This document shows, piece by piece, positions 48,261-60,600 of a stretch of DNA of 64,000 nt. Source of the stretch: Casuarius casuarius (Eukaryota > Chordata > Aves > Casuariiformes > Casuariidae). The translations under genes were made by a program, and so were the position numbers. The stretch lies in contig PTFA01000024.1 of NCBI GenBank assembly GCA_003342895.1, forward strand, positions 2,459,592 through 2,523,591. The letters are read 5' to 3'. Position 1 is the first letter of the stretch. The number at the start of each line of letters is the position of its first letter. Below the pieces are notes generated by a model. The model was given only the letters and a program-made list of their open reading frames with translations, was not told the origin of the DNA and ran no database searches.

Positions 48261-50247
48261 CCCAAACTCCGTGTTCTAGAGAGCCTTTTATTAGTTGGGG
48301 CTCTCGTGTGGTGCCTTTGATCATTAGACCAAAGACTCTAATCTCAGGGACTGGGAAGAACAGAGAAGATACGAGAGAGAGAGAGACTGCAAGAGTCAAC
48401 TTGGACACAGCTTCAGTTTTATTCTGGCTGTAATGGATGCAGACTTTCCTATGGGGCCAATCAGTGTCTTTGCACTATAGCCCAGGACTCCTAATAGCTT
48501 AGATGCAAAGCTGGGCTAGTCTGTGTCTGTGCATTTGTACTTAACCTTTTAAGCCCTTCCAGACAGTGAATTAGCAGCAGTCCATAGTGTTCAGAGCTAA
48601 TAGTCTAAGCTGGACCCACACTGCTCCATGAGGAAGCACAGAGTGTTTGCAATCACAAGAAGTACTCCTCTTTGTGAGAACATGGTGTGGAGACACCCGA
48701 TCTGTCTCTTCATGAAGCCAGTTTATGATTGGCACCGATTCTGGTTAATGCACAAATAACGTACTATTTCTGGATTAGTACTGGCCCTGGAAGAGGTATG
48801 GCATTTCCACATCGCTGCACCTGACCTAACAATTCCTGCCAGACTTGAGCTGACCCTGCATCCCAGTCAGAGATAATCTTCCAACCAGACAACACCTATA
48901 ACTCAGGATTCACTGTAATGAATCAGGCTGTCTTTTTTTATAATGCAAGGATATCGTCCATCTGCTCTCATAACCTGTTTTCCTGCCTTTCCATTCATAA
49001 TAAACACTCCCTTAATATCAAGAGTCCTCATACATAATTCAATTTAGTTTGTTTGCTGCTGCAGAGTACCTGGAGCCTTCACGCCAGAGCAATATATCTG
49101 GGATGCTGTGACCCAAGGAAGTGAAACGCAAGTTATATCTTAAAGGTGCACCAGTAGCACTTTCCAGTTTTCCATCGTATTTTGGTTTCTGAGGCTTGAT
49201 TGAGCACTGACTTTACTTTTCCACAGCCTGTATCTGAAGTTCTCAAAAATAAGTACTTACAACTACGCTAAAGTTAAAAAAAAGATCATCTGTTCAGAAT
49301 ATTTTGAGCAGCACTGCCTCTTCTGTGATGGAATTGATTTGGGAATCCCTCTCCCATGAGACTGCATGAATCTAACAGGCCTTCTAGTCTGTAGGAGGAG
49401 CAGAAGTATGGCTGTCCAAATAAATATGCCATTTATACAGTCGTTCATTTGCTAATTTTGGATTTGCAGCTAGATTTTACCAAAAGAAACTGTCCTTCCA
49501 ACAGCTATAAAAATGTATGTCTTCAAGAAGACAGATTTCCTGCCAAAAAGCAAAACGATCGCACAATCAGATGTTACTATTCTTGAAATTTTAAGCTATT
49601 TTTCTGCTTTCACTTGATCCATATTGTAAGAAAGACACAAAATATACCCCAAAATTCCAGAGTCTAACAGCATGCTTTTCTCTGGATGTATACATGTATA
49701 CATATGTGTGCATATTTTAAATACCTTTAAAATAGTATTGGGTCATATCAAACTAAATCAGTTTGAATTCAAACATGTCTCTAAAGGCACACTTGCCGTT
49801 TGATTTGTACAAAGCTATACAGCATGAGGCCGTGCATGAGAGAAAGAATTAAATCAGAATGATAATAGCTTTCCTTCTTCTCTGGCACTACACATTGGGT
49901 CCAGTTGGTTTGTGCAAGACTGGAGGCAGAACAGGGCCTTGCAAAACCTTTCGGGCTCTAGGAGAGAACCCAAGAACAACATTCACCATAAGTTCAAAAT
50001 CAGGCTCCAGAAGGCAAAACAATTCACAAATATTTAAAATGAAGTGTGAATATGGACCAACTATATGATAGGTTTTTCTGTTTTATTTTCCTTCCAGAAA
50101 GCGAACATGGGAAAAATTGTCTCAACCAAGTTTTTACCAAAATAGATGCAAGTGCATATATAAAATCATTTGTAACTCCTTGAGAACTGAAACTGATGGG
50201 GATCGCATAGCTCTGCTGCTACATCTTTTAAACAGGAAGCAGAAGTT

Positions 50248-50312
50248 AGCCTGATTTTAATCTTATTTACATTGATTTTACACAGCAGTGACTTCTCTAA
50301 GTCTAGCAGACA
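50248..50312 (+). repeat. Possible ancient amniote repeat, copy 2
   Basis: cctgattttaatcttatttac followed by gattttacacagcagtgactt resembles the same old motif as at 39119-39200. Both copies are too decayed for a family name. Confidence 0.3.
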
Positions 50313-50589
50313 GCTTGATTTATGGTGTCAGAAGTACCCTTGATGCCTATAATGTATGTGGTCCCTAGTCACATCTGAGGTGAAACAAAGCTTTTTTAAA
50401 GAGCTACACTGAAAAGCTGAATCAATTGCACCAAATCTCACTCCTACCTCTGCGCATCAGTGGCATTCTCCTGTTGCAGTTCTGGGTTAGTGCATTGTGA
50501 TAGTGCAGAAGGTGGCTATAGTGGCTACAAAGTAGCAACGGTCTTGGAAAACCCAGATTTACTTTTATTGCTCAGGACAGGTTTCTTGT

Positions 50590-50715
50590 CTGGTTTGGAA
50601 CAACACATTTAATTTACATTTTAGTTCCTATCTTTAAAATAGGGACAAAACACTTTCTAATACCATAGTTGCATTGTAAGGATAAACCGCTTTAAGACTG
50701 AAGTATGGTCAATAT
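50590..50715 (+). mobile_element. MIR/L2-like ancient fragment
   Basis: The stretch 'cctatctttaaaataggga' followed about 50 bases later by 'gttgcattgtaaggataaac' matches the order and wording of the conserved 3' part shared by MIR and L2 elements (ctcatctgtaaaatgggga, then gttgtgaggattaaa). Plus orientation. The rest is too diverged to delimit. Confidence 0.45.
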
Positions 50716-53258
50716 TATAGAAATGAAAATGCATTGGTACTTTGACAGTTTTTTTTTTTAATCTTCGCTTTATATGTAAAAGGAACGTACATCTAGATTA
50801 TTTTCTAACTGTAGGCATAATGTATGAGTCAAAAAGAAAACCTAATAGTTAAAGAACAGCTCTAGGGTCTTAGACACTATACTGCATGCAGCCCTCTGAA
50901 TACTGTTTTTTTTTTTTAATCTTCATATTATAAAGGGAGAAGCCAAACTTTGAGACGAGAGGCAGCTAGGTAACAGAAAGAGTTTTAAGGTGGACAAGTT
51001 CAAAAGCAGTCCAGCTGTGTCTCTTGATATCTAAATAACATTCAAATCTGGGCTGAGGTGCTAAACTCTCACTGAATCACCCAGCGAGCTGGATGCTGAA
51101 CCACTGAAGGGGATCACTAGTCTGAATAACATCCTGCAAATTATACAGCAGTGTACAGCCCAGGTTGCCGAAGTGCAGTCTGTATCTGACCTCTAAATAA
51201 CATGGTTGCAAGCATGGTTTTGGAGAACATGGATCATGGAAACCAGATCTCACTGAATTCCACCAGGTTTGCATAAAAACTCTATAAACTGATCCCATTG
51301 TGCTAGATTATATTCAGTCACACACCTATCTTGGAATTTTTGGAAGAACTAAAGGCAGCTATATTGTAGATGCTCTTTTTACCAACCTCACCAGCCAAAC
51401 AAGAAAATGTGTGTGAAGAGAGGCTGACAAGTGAGGTAGATTGTGACTGCAGGAGACTGGACCACAGGCTAGAGATGCAACGTAGAGCTGTTCCTAGACT
51501 CTATTTTAGAGACAGTTTCCATTGCATTTGCAAGATGTACTTTATTCTCACCAGGGCCTGTATGTTTTATTCATATCTCACTTCCACAGTCCTTTCCAGG
51601 CCCAGCTATAAGCATATTTTCCTTACTTTTTCCTTCGCTTTTCTGAAAAATGCCATTTCATTTCATCTTGATGAATTATTCTTCTCTGTACATGGGCTGA
51701 AGCAGCTGCAGCCAAATGGCTATCCCTTTCCCAACTTAATCTGTGCACCTTTCGAAAAATGCATCAAGAGCAAACTGAGAGAAGGTCTCCTGGTTAGCCT
51801 GTGGAGCTAAGGCACCAGGCAGCTTGCTGGGGCTGCTACATGGGCTCGTGGGGGTCATCTGATCTGACAAGGATATCAGGCTACTGGTCAGGAGGGCCGT
51901 TGGGATGCAAGGATGAAAGGGACCTCCCTGGGGATACACAGAGGCCGCTTGACAAAATGCATTAGAAGAAAAGGCAAATTTTTGCTGTGATTTTGACTGC
52001 ACGGAATCGACATTTTTATCAGACAGTTTTCAGCAAGCTCTTGAGGCTGACCCTGTGTCAGTAATTTCTAAAACCGTAAGCGGCTCAGTTTATGATGTGG
52101 ACATAGTTGTAACCTCTCTTTATCAAAGTTTATCATTAACTCAGGTTTGCTCTTTCATATTTAAATGCTCAGAAATCTGTGACGATCGTTGGTTTGAACA
52201 CGATGAGTTGTTCATCTGTATGGATCTATTCTGCTATAAGGCAGTGGTAGGTACGTAGAGATAGCTGTTGCAGAGCTTTTATGGCTTCCTCCATCCCTAC
52301 ACAGATCCACGGACATTTAGACTTCCCAGCATTGCTTCTGGCCTCGCTCTCTCTGCCCTCAGCCCTTGCTCCTTTTTGTGAGAGCCTGCTAGGCCAGGCT
52401 CGTGTCCATCCCAGAAAACACCGCGTGAGCCTTTGTGATTTCCCACACACCTACGACACCACTCATGGCCGGCCAGCTACGACAAATGGAGAAAAGAGAC
52501 GCTATTAATATCCCCAGCAAGTGCCAGACTGCGGTGTGAGCTCAGCTTCCAGTAAGCATCAGGCAGTCTGCACACGCAAGCAGCGTTATACATGTTTCAG
52601 CCTCCAGAAAACATTCAGTCAATGCCTGCTCCTTATGAGCATCAGAAAATGAAACTTTAAAATGTGGGTACGTAGAAAATCGGGCTCCCTTAGCTCCACA
52701 TCTCGTGGAGCGGATGGTAATGATCAAAAGAAGGGCTCCCAGACCCCTGTCCCTGAGGTATACCTCTCCTCTTACTAGCAGATGTCTTGCCAATAGCATT
52801 TTTGTCAAGCATTTTCACTTCAAGTTTTTACCACCTGACAGATCCATAACGTTGGTTCTCAGGGCACGTGTCACTGACAGCAGCCAGGGTCACGCTTTCG
52901 CTGGTCTATGAGGATCTGTGATGCTCCGTAGCAATGTCGCTTCACAGGGGGTTTGCACCGCTAACCACACACTGATATGAACGCACTTTAAACTGTGCAC
53001 ACAGGTAAGGCACAGACTCATTATTATATAACAGATTATTATAAACAGTTACCAGTAATTTCTTTCCTATGGCAAAAGCTAAAGTTGGTGTATAATACGA
53101 GGCATGGATCTAAGGAAAGATACAAAACATTTGTTTCTTTCATTTTTGCTTCAATTTACAAAATTAATTTTAGTGGATATACTTAAAATTCTGCCTATCA
53201 ACATGGATGTGTACACTTCTGTACCCCTGCCTTCAGTATCCCTGACCTTCATGTTTTT

Positions 53259-53262
53259 TATA

Positions 53263-53290
<28 letters not shown>
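53259..53290 (+). repeat. TA/CA compound microsatellite
   Basis: About six TA units run directly into about six CA units, then catacata. Confidence 0.9.
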
Positions 53291-53293
<3 letters not shown>

Positions 53294-56200
53294 TTGCACA
53301 GAACACACATATTTTTTAATTTGCCATATCTGTAACTCTTGCATGATGAAGGAAATGAACTTTCATCTTTTTATGTAGACTATATGTCAGTGAAAGGATA
53401 GCCTGGGTTTTTGAACAACTGCCTGCAGTACATTAATACCATTAATACATGCTGTAAGTGTCCCTGCTTTTGAACTTCTATCTCCTGAGGAGCTCTATAT
53501 GCTGTATTAAACCAACTGAAAAAGAGATTTATTTTGTATTGAATGCAGTGAAGTACTTAAAAAAAAGTTGTGACAAAGCATCAAATCTATCTTTTTATTG
53601 TACTGAGTCAACAAGCATCTCATTCAGAAGTTCTGCAAAACAACGATGCAAGTCTGCAAAATAAGTTTCTGGTTTATTTTTTCTAGTTGTTGTTATTTAT
53701 ATAGCACGAAGAGGGTGCATGGCATTTCAAGGATTTTTAAGGCAAATCACCAGCCTCATAGGTGTAAAACCAAAGATGACAAATAACAATGCTGTGGTGT
53801 GTGGGTAGGTGAAAATAAAAACTAAAAAGAAAAAAGGCAGGAGACCTCACCTGAGGAGACTGTATTTAACAAAATCATTATACATAAATTATATATCTGC
53901 CATGCATTGGCACACATGTAAAAATAACTAAAGTAAAAGACCACTAAGATCACAAAGCTAAATAGTTAACATTAAGAAATGCCAGAATTTAAGGTCACGT
54001 ACAGATTTTTTAAGTTATCCTGCTTGGCTGCATGTGCCTTCCAATATTACATGGCCCATAAGCCATCTTTTCCGGGAACAGGACGGACTTGCTCTGGCAG
54101 TGAATCAGGCTGGGGAGAAACGAATTCTGCCAATGGGGCTCCTGTGTTATTCTTAGCTGAGCTGGACACTGCAGAGTGAATGAGGGCTTGCCTCTGAAGG
54201 GAGCGCAACATGGGCGTGCTTAAAGCACGGTAATTCTGCGTTGAGCCTCCTCTACGGATACTCTCCGATAGAATAAGAGAGCCTTTTTGCGGGTTAGCTT
54301 ACTGTACTGCCAGAGGGAAGGCGACCCTCCTTCCCCTCTGCCTCCGCCACACTGAGAAGGTGATGGAGTGCCTGCCCAGGGAGGTTGGGGGGGCAGATTC
54401 TTGCTTCTTGCCCAGAAATTTTTATTTGTAGACAGGTTTAAGAAAAAATGAAATATCGAAGGTTTGCATATTAACTAAACGCTAGCTCTCTTACAGACTG
54501 AATGAGGTAGGAGTCTTGTGGAAAATTAGTATATATCTATACAATTAGCGATTATGTACCATAGTGCGCACATGCAGGGGGTTAAATTAAAGTTGCACAG
54601 GTAGCTTCAGTCCTGGTTTTTAACTTTTGCGGGCCTAACTTTGCAAATGTTATATAGAACTTAGCCAGACTGAGGCAAGAAAATGAACATCTTTTGCACA
54701 AAATACCCCATGCCGTATATCAAACCTTGTTCCACTGCACAGAGCTGCCAGAATTTATCACTAAATGGCTTAAACCATTTCTAACAGACAAAGAGTATCT
54801 TTCTTCCAGCATTTTGAGAGGAACAGACGAGCTATTTCCGATAAAGCTTAAAAACAAAATTGTAAAGGAATCAACTTTATGCAGATAGTGGAGCATGCAA
54901 AAAATCCCCCTGAGAAATTATGGTTTGATGAAGTTATAACCAAGTGACAACAGGGCCTTCTGGAAAGGCTGTGAACCACAGCTCTGTGTGGTGCTACAAC
55001 TCCATCTACTGCGTTTGCCTTGCTGTATTTCTTGTTTTTTCTCCCTGTTCTCCCAAAGCCAAAAGTACCCAGAGATGATTTCAGAAGCAGAAAGTAACAC
55101 AGGGGAAAAATTAAATAAGTAGTTAATATGATTTCTTTAACTCAAATGTTCTTTCCTGTTCTAAAAATGTTCTTGAAAGTTCTCCTTGTTGATCTGGGGT
55201 CTGGAAGAAAACTCATGAAGCATGTGACCACTTGGGCTGTTTCATCCCAGACATTCAAACTGAAGAGAGAAAATGTATATAGCAGGTAAAAGTGAGTAAC
55301 AGAAAATGTATGGCTGGTGACTGGTGGCTTATATAGAAGTCTTGGTCTCCTTGAGAAAATGGAGCATCTGTGTAATGAAAATCATTATTTCCCCAAAGGG
55401 ATTTAATTGATAGCCTGGTTGGCAGTCTTGGAGAAAACACAGATCAATGGCACTGGGATCTAACTACACTCGACACTTAAACCTATCGAGTTGAGTGGTA
55501 CCTGAAGCACAACAACCTGATAGCGTTACCGCGCTGAAGCCATGCCTGTTCTGTAAATTGACAAAAAAAATCATCTTTCTCCAGGACTGCCAATCCAATA
55601 CCAATAAGTACTGTCTTCAGTGACAGTACCTGAGTATCAATAATTACTAATCACTTTTTTTCCTTTAGATTTCCTTCTTTAATGGCTGACAGTGCTACAT
55701 TATCTTGATAGCAAGTCAGCTGCAGAATGCCAAAAATATTGGATTCACTGGACCTTGGGGTCTAAAATCACTCTTTGAATCCATGCTTTGGTCAATATGA
55801 AATGGCAGTGTGTAATATATAGCTATGCAAATATTGGTTAATTTAGAAAACATAAGAGTCAGTAAAGAAAAGTCAATTGCTGTGACAAGGAGGATTCCTA
55901 GAATGTCTTTCTGACTTCATCATGAGCATTTCTCAATCACAGTAAGAGGCGTTAACAGAAAACTGCCTTCTCACTGCACCACAGTTCCTTAAATATGCTC
56001 CAGTGTGAGAAAAAGATTGCCTTGAAAATGCCAATGAGGTGGGGAATTTATGACACAATAGAGCAATTCACCTCAATAAATCTCTGTCTGCTGCTGCTTT
56101 ATCTTTAAAATGTGGCAGCTAAGATAAAGAAACAGTTTGCACAAAACCAACAAAAAAAGCTCTAGCAATGAGAATCTCTGAAATACAGTCAGATCCTGCC

Positions 56201-56446
56201 ACGTTGGAAGGTGTCTGGGAACTCAGCCTGTAACTGGTATGAAACATTTACACTCCAAAACATGTCAATTCCATATGGATCCTAGTGGGTTGATGCGCTC
56301 ATGACTTACAGGATTTTACCAGATTGAGGAGCAGCAAAAACTCTATCACTCAATACAAGTATAATTTTAATTTTCTTCATCTTTATCTCTCCCCTCACAG
56401 CTTGTATGTCTTCCAGCCGAGAGATGCATGAACTTGATAAAGTTCT

Positions 56447-56467
56447 AAAAAAAAAAAAAAAAAAAAA
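56447..56467 (+). repeat. Poly-A run (A21)
   Basis: Twenty-one A bases, the longest homopolymer in the window. It lies about 300 bases before the CR1 fragment but is not part of it. Confidence 0.92.
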
Positions 56468-56764
56468 GTCGTCACTACTTGGCTTCAGGCCAGCTGATGC
56501 CCATTGCTAACCAATATTACAAATTGGAAGGTACACAGTTCATACCAATTGCTCAAACGTAATAGTACAGATTCTTGCCAAGGGCAGAGGATGGTCCAAA
56601 CTCCCCTGGCAGCAGTGGAACGAGTTCCACAGTCCTTATCCCACACACTTAGAAAGAGGGGAGCGGATGAGTACTTACTTAGAGCTATAGGCCATCACTC
56701 CAAATGACAACGCAGAACATGGTGTAGTACACAGCACTGTTGTTCTGGTACAGAGTATTTACAC

Positions 56765-57650
56765 AGTTTGTGCCTGAAGAGAAAGTGTGCTTAATAAAAC
56801 CGCAAGTGATATGAAGCTGGGAGGCATTAGAGGTTGCAGACCAGAATTAGAGTTCAAAATGATCTAAACAAATTGAAGAAATATTCAGGAAAATTAAAGC
56901 AAAATTCAACAGGAAAAAATGCAAGGAACTGCATGCAGGCAGGAGTACCAACGGCACAAATACGGGAGAACAGTCAGCTGGAGACAGTAGTTCTGAGAGG
57001 TCACATTTGATAACAAGCTCAGTGTGATTCAATAATATCCTAACATTATAAAAATCCCCAGTCACTGCACTGGTGTCTATATACAGGAGAACAGCCCATG
57101 AGACCTGTGAAGTCCTCCTCCTGCTCTAGTCAACATTACTAAAGCCATAGTTGAAGTGCTGTCTCCAGTTCTGGCACGTGCATTTCCAGAAAAATGTAAG
57201 CAAGCTGTCCAGAACAAATTGATCCAGAGACAGTCCAGGGCAGGCCACAGAACTGGTCAGAGGTTTAGGAAACATGCCCTGTGGGGCTGTTAGCATGAAG
57301 AAGAAAAGACTGAAAGGAGGACATGAGGGTAGTCTTTAAGTAAGAAAAAAGTCTATGGAAAAAAAAGAAATAATCTGCTCTCTCTGTCTGAAAAGTGCCT
57401 AGGACAAGAAATAATGTGCTGAAATTGCAACAAAAAATGTTCAGCTCAGAAATGAGGAAAATCATTCTAATAACGAGGGTAGTGAATAACTTGAGTAGAT
57501 AGTGTGGGCAGGTTGTGGAATCACTGTCTCTGCAAGCCCTTAGAGAGAGAGAAGTCTCTGACAAGGGTGACGTATACCTCATATGATCCTGTGCTGGGAA
57601 AGGATCCTGATATGGGTGCCCTCTCACGGTTCCTTCCATGTCTAGTTTTC
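56765..57650 (+). mobile_element. Old CR1 LINE fragment, sense
   Basis: The plus strand follows the 3' part of a CR1 element in order. It has a decayed 'gatgacacaaagctgggagg' block near 56810, 'caaaatgatctaaacaaattg' at 56855, 'aaaatgcaaggaactgcatgcaggcaggag', 'ctgtctccagttctggcac', 'agactgaaaggaggacatga' near 57308, and the 'tgtggaatcactgtctctgcaagccctta' block near 57515. In CR1 this covers the end of the reverse transcriptase ORF and the 3' untranslated part. Many stops and indels make it dead. The minus-strand frame at 57265-57639 is its antisense shadow. The ends are approximate. Confidence 0.8.
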
Positions 57651-60600
57651 TAAAAGACTATACAAGGAAATGTGTTAGATTTTATCTTCTATAGTCAATT
57701 TGAGAGCAGTACAGATCCACACTAGTTTGCCTTATGTTTCTGGCAGGTGGTCTGCTGCACTGTAGGAACTTCTAACTCCAGCCTTAAGCAAATGTTTACA
57801 GTTCTTAGTTTTTTCCTGATTCCACATGGGGTAAGCTTTTGGCCTTCCTGGGCTCAGAAGTCCAAACCAAAATGTTGTTTCACTAAAAGGTATAACCTAA
57901 AAATGCTCTCAGGATGATATTTTGGTAACCATAATTCACAAAGTTATAAACCGCATAAAATAAACTGGAAAGACCTCTACTGCTGTACCCTGGTAGAATG
58001 TCACTTTTTTGCAGATTTCTTCCTTTACCACCATATATTCCAAAACCTGTTGCTCTGACCTCCTTAGCTGAACCTTTCAAAGAAAGGAGTTTTTAAAAAC
58101 TTTTTTAAGAATGACAGCTGTACTTGTACAACTTCTCAACAGTTAAGCTATAGTCTGATGTTATTCACAGTATTAGTTACCACTTTCAGTTTGCCCTTGT
58201 TTATCCACTAGAATGTTTCATATAAAAAGAAATCAGAAGAAAAGGCTACAAGTATTGGACTTTGAGAGTCCATTTTCATAAAAAGGTAGAATACTGGGAT
58301 ATTTTAAAACTGCAGAAAAAAAGGAGGGGGGTTACAGGCCAGATGAACCAGCTTTAAGTATTTTTGGGAGAATCAACAGCATTATTTTTTAGTAAATTCA
58401 CAGACAAGGATTTCAAGGGTAATCTTGCACTGTGTGGCTCTCTGGCCCTAGCACTCAGACCTTGGATTAACATGGTATGTCCATGCAAGGTAGGGAATTG
58501 TATGCTGTAAACTCATACTCCAACACATCATGAATTAGTTTCCTCGTGTAGGCTGCCTCCAAGACTTGCAGGTTCGCCTTCCTTGGCAAGCTAGCACAGC
58601 CTTTCTGGTTGCTCTTGCAGCCTGATTTTGACTCCCCCAGCACTGTGATATCACTGACATTTTTTGCATTAGTTCCTTTGCAATTGCTCTTTTTAGTAGA
58701 CCAAAGATAATAGTTTATGCCTGGTTTGCTTGGCCAACATGGATTTAAATGTGAATTCCAGACAGAGTTTCAGAAACATGTTCAAAAGAGACTGTAAGAA
58801 CCAGCTTACTCTAGAAAGAAATGTCAGGATTACTTTGTTCCCTAACAACTTTTACTACTTGGCCCTTGTGGGGTCACCAGCATTGCCTGATGTGACAAAA
58901 ACCAAAATACTCTAGACACCTGCCCACTGAGAGACATACTGAAAACACCCCCTCATTTCACACAAACCATTGATAAGTCATTAGGTGATCACAATTTGCA
59001 TTTGATGCTGAACTAGGTTGAAGACTACGTGGTGATGCTCTGGTGACCATTTGTTATGAATTCGTGAAGCATTCAGTTTCCCCAGATGTCACTCAGACCT
59101 CACATATTTACATTGCATATTAGGAACAGGAATGAGCTTCCTTTTCTGTAAAGTGCCTAAATTGAGATAATGCACAACTCAATGTTAGGAAGTAAAATGG
59201 TGTACTACGCCTGGGTGAAAAGCTGAATCTGTCGGGACACAGTTCTAACTGACTGAATGACCGTGCCAGGTTTGGAGGTAGCCTACATGGCTGAACCAAT
59301 TTATGATGTGTTAGGATGCAAATTTACAGCAGAGAATTCCCTGCCTAGCATGAAGACACCACATTAACTCCTCAACACACAGAAAGGGTGAGACTCATCT
59401 CATCTAACTTCAGTTATCTTTCATCATCTAAATGGTACATATGTTATATACACTTAGTGTAAGTCAGTCATCTAAACTCCAACAAAGGAGAAAGAAAGTG
59501 TTGAAAGATCACAAATTTTGTAGCAAGATAAGGGTCCAACTTAAGTACAACAACCCGTCCTCTGGAGATCTCACTTACTCTTTCTCTGCAGACTAAGGAA
59601 GTGATTTAGGCTAGATGTCTAACTTCTCAGTGGCTAAGTGGCTTGAGTGCCACCCTGAATCTGTGATATCTTCTTCATTGCAATTAGCCGAGTGAAAGTC
59701 TAACTGAAGGTTCACATGTGGAGCCATCTCGGTTACAGGGTTAGTAACTTGCACCCATATATCACAGTATAGGAAGAATACCAGACTAATACTACAGGAC
59801 AAACATTTTGACAGAGGGTTTGCGTTTCTTACGTTTTCAAAATCATGTCCTAAGCTTTTTAAATATTTTTATATGTAAATGTTTAAGGAAAGAGACCACA
59901 ACAGAGGAACAAAAGATGCAAATTGGTTTCTTGCTCTTGGAGTAACATACTGCAGATAAATAATTGCTCTGATAAAATAAATGAAGTTCCTAACAACTCA
60001 GAAATAATTTTTCTCTGCTTAACTACTGTTAAGGAAGGACTGTGATTAAAATGGAAAGACTTTAGTTTACTGAAGTTAATGAGTTCAACAGATGTTAGAG
60101 TTTCTTTCCATGAAGTGTGGGGACATTCATCAATGATTATATAAATCTGTGTTCTGTTGGCTATATGCATTCTTATAAATGACAAGGGGCATGCATATTT
60201 AGTCAAAGTTAACGGTTATCACTGTGTCAGTTTAGCTATAAAGCAAGCACAGGCATTAAATATTGTGCAATGTATTTCTCTTAATATTGACATAGCTGTG
60301 AAGCCAAGCATGCAGCCTATTTTTAAAAAAGGAACACATTAATCTGTTCAAAACATGGACTAATACATATTGTCTAGAAACAAAAGACTAAGTTCCGCTT
60401 TGGGCTACATTTTTGCAATCCAAATGAAGGTCAATGGAATTATATGCAAAAGTCATATGGGTTTTACAGAAACTGCATCTGCTGTCCTGATGTCTTAGCT
60501 GGAAGGAGTGTCAAAAACAAATGTAGGTTTCAGAATATTTTGCAAGTATCAGTATGACAAGCCTCTATTCTGCTGTCTTCTTTTTTCTTTAATTTAAATT

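Larger units (their letters stand above)
48261..56764. other. Intergenic DNA
   Basis: No gene recognised. It contains short (TA)n and (GA)n tracts near 48180 and 48375, a possible ancient repeat at 50248-50312, a MIR/L2-like fragment near 50590-50715, a TA/CA microsatellite at 53259-53290 and an A21 run at 56447-56467. The plus-strand frame at 51370-51810 (146 codons) has no recognisable domain or repeated structure and is treated as chance. Confidence 0.7.

Noticed and set aside
51370..51810. 146-codon plus-strand frame in the intergenic region
   Set aside because: No recognisable family, no clear splice or promoter context, and average base composition.
57265..57639. 124-codon minus-strand frame
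   Set aside because: It is the antisense of the decayed CR1 fragment.
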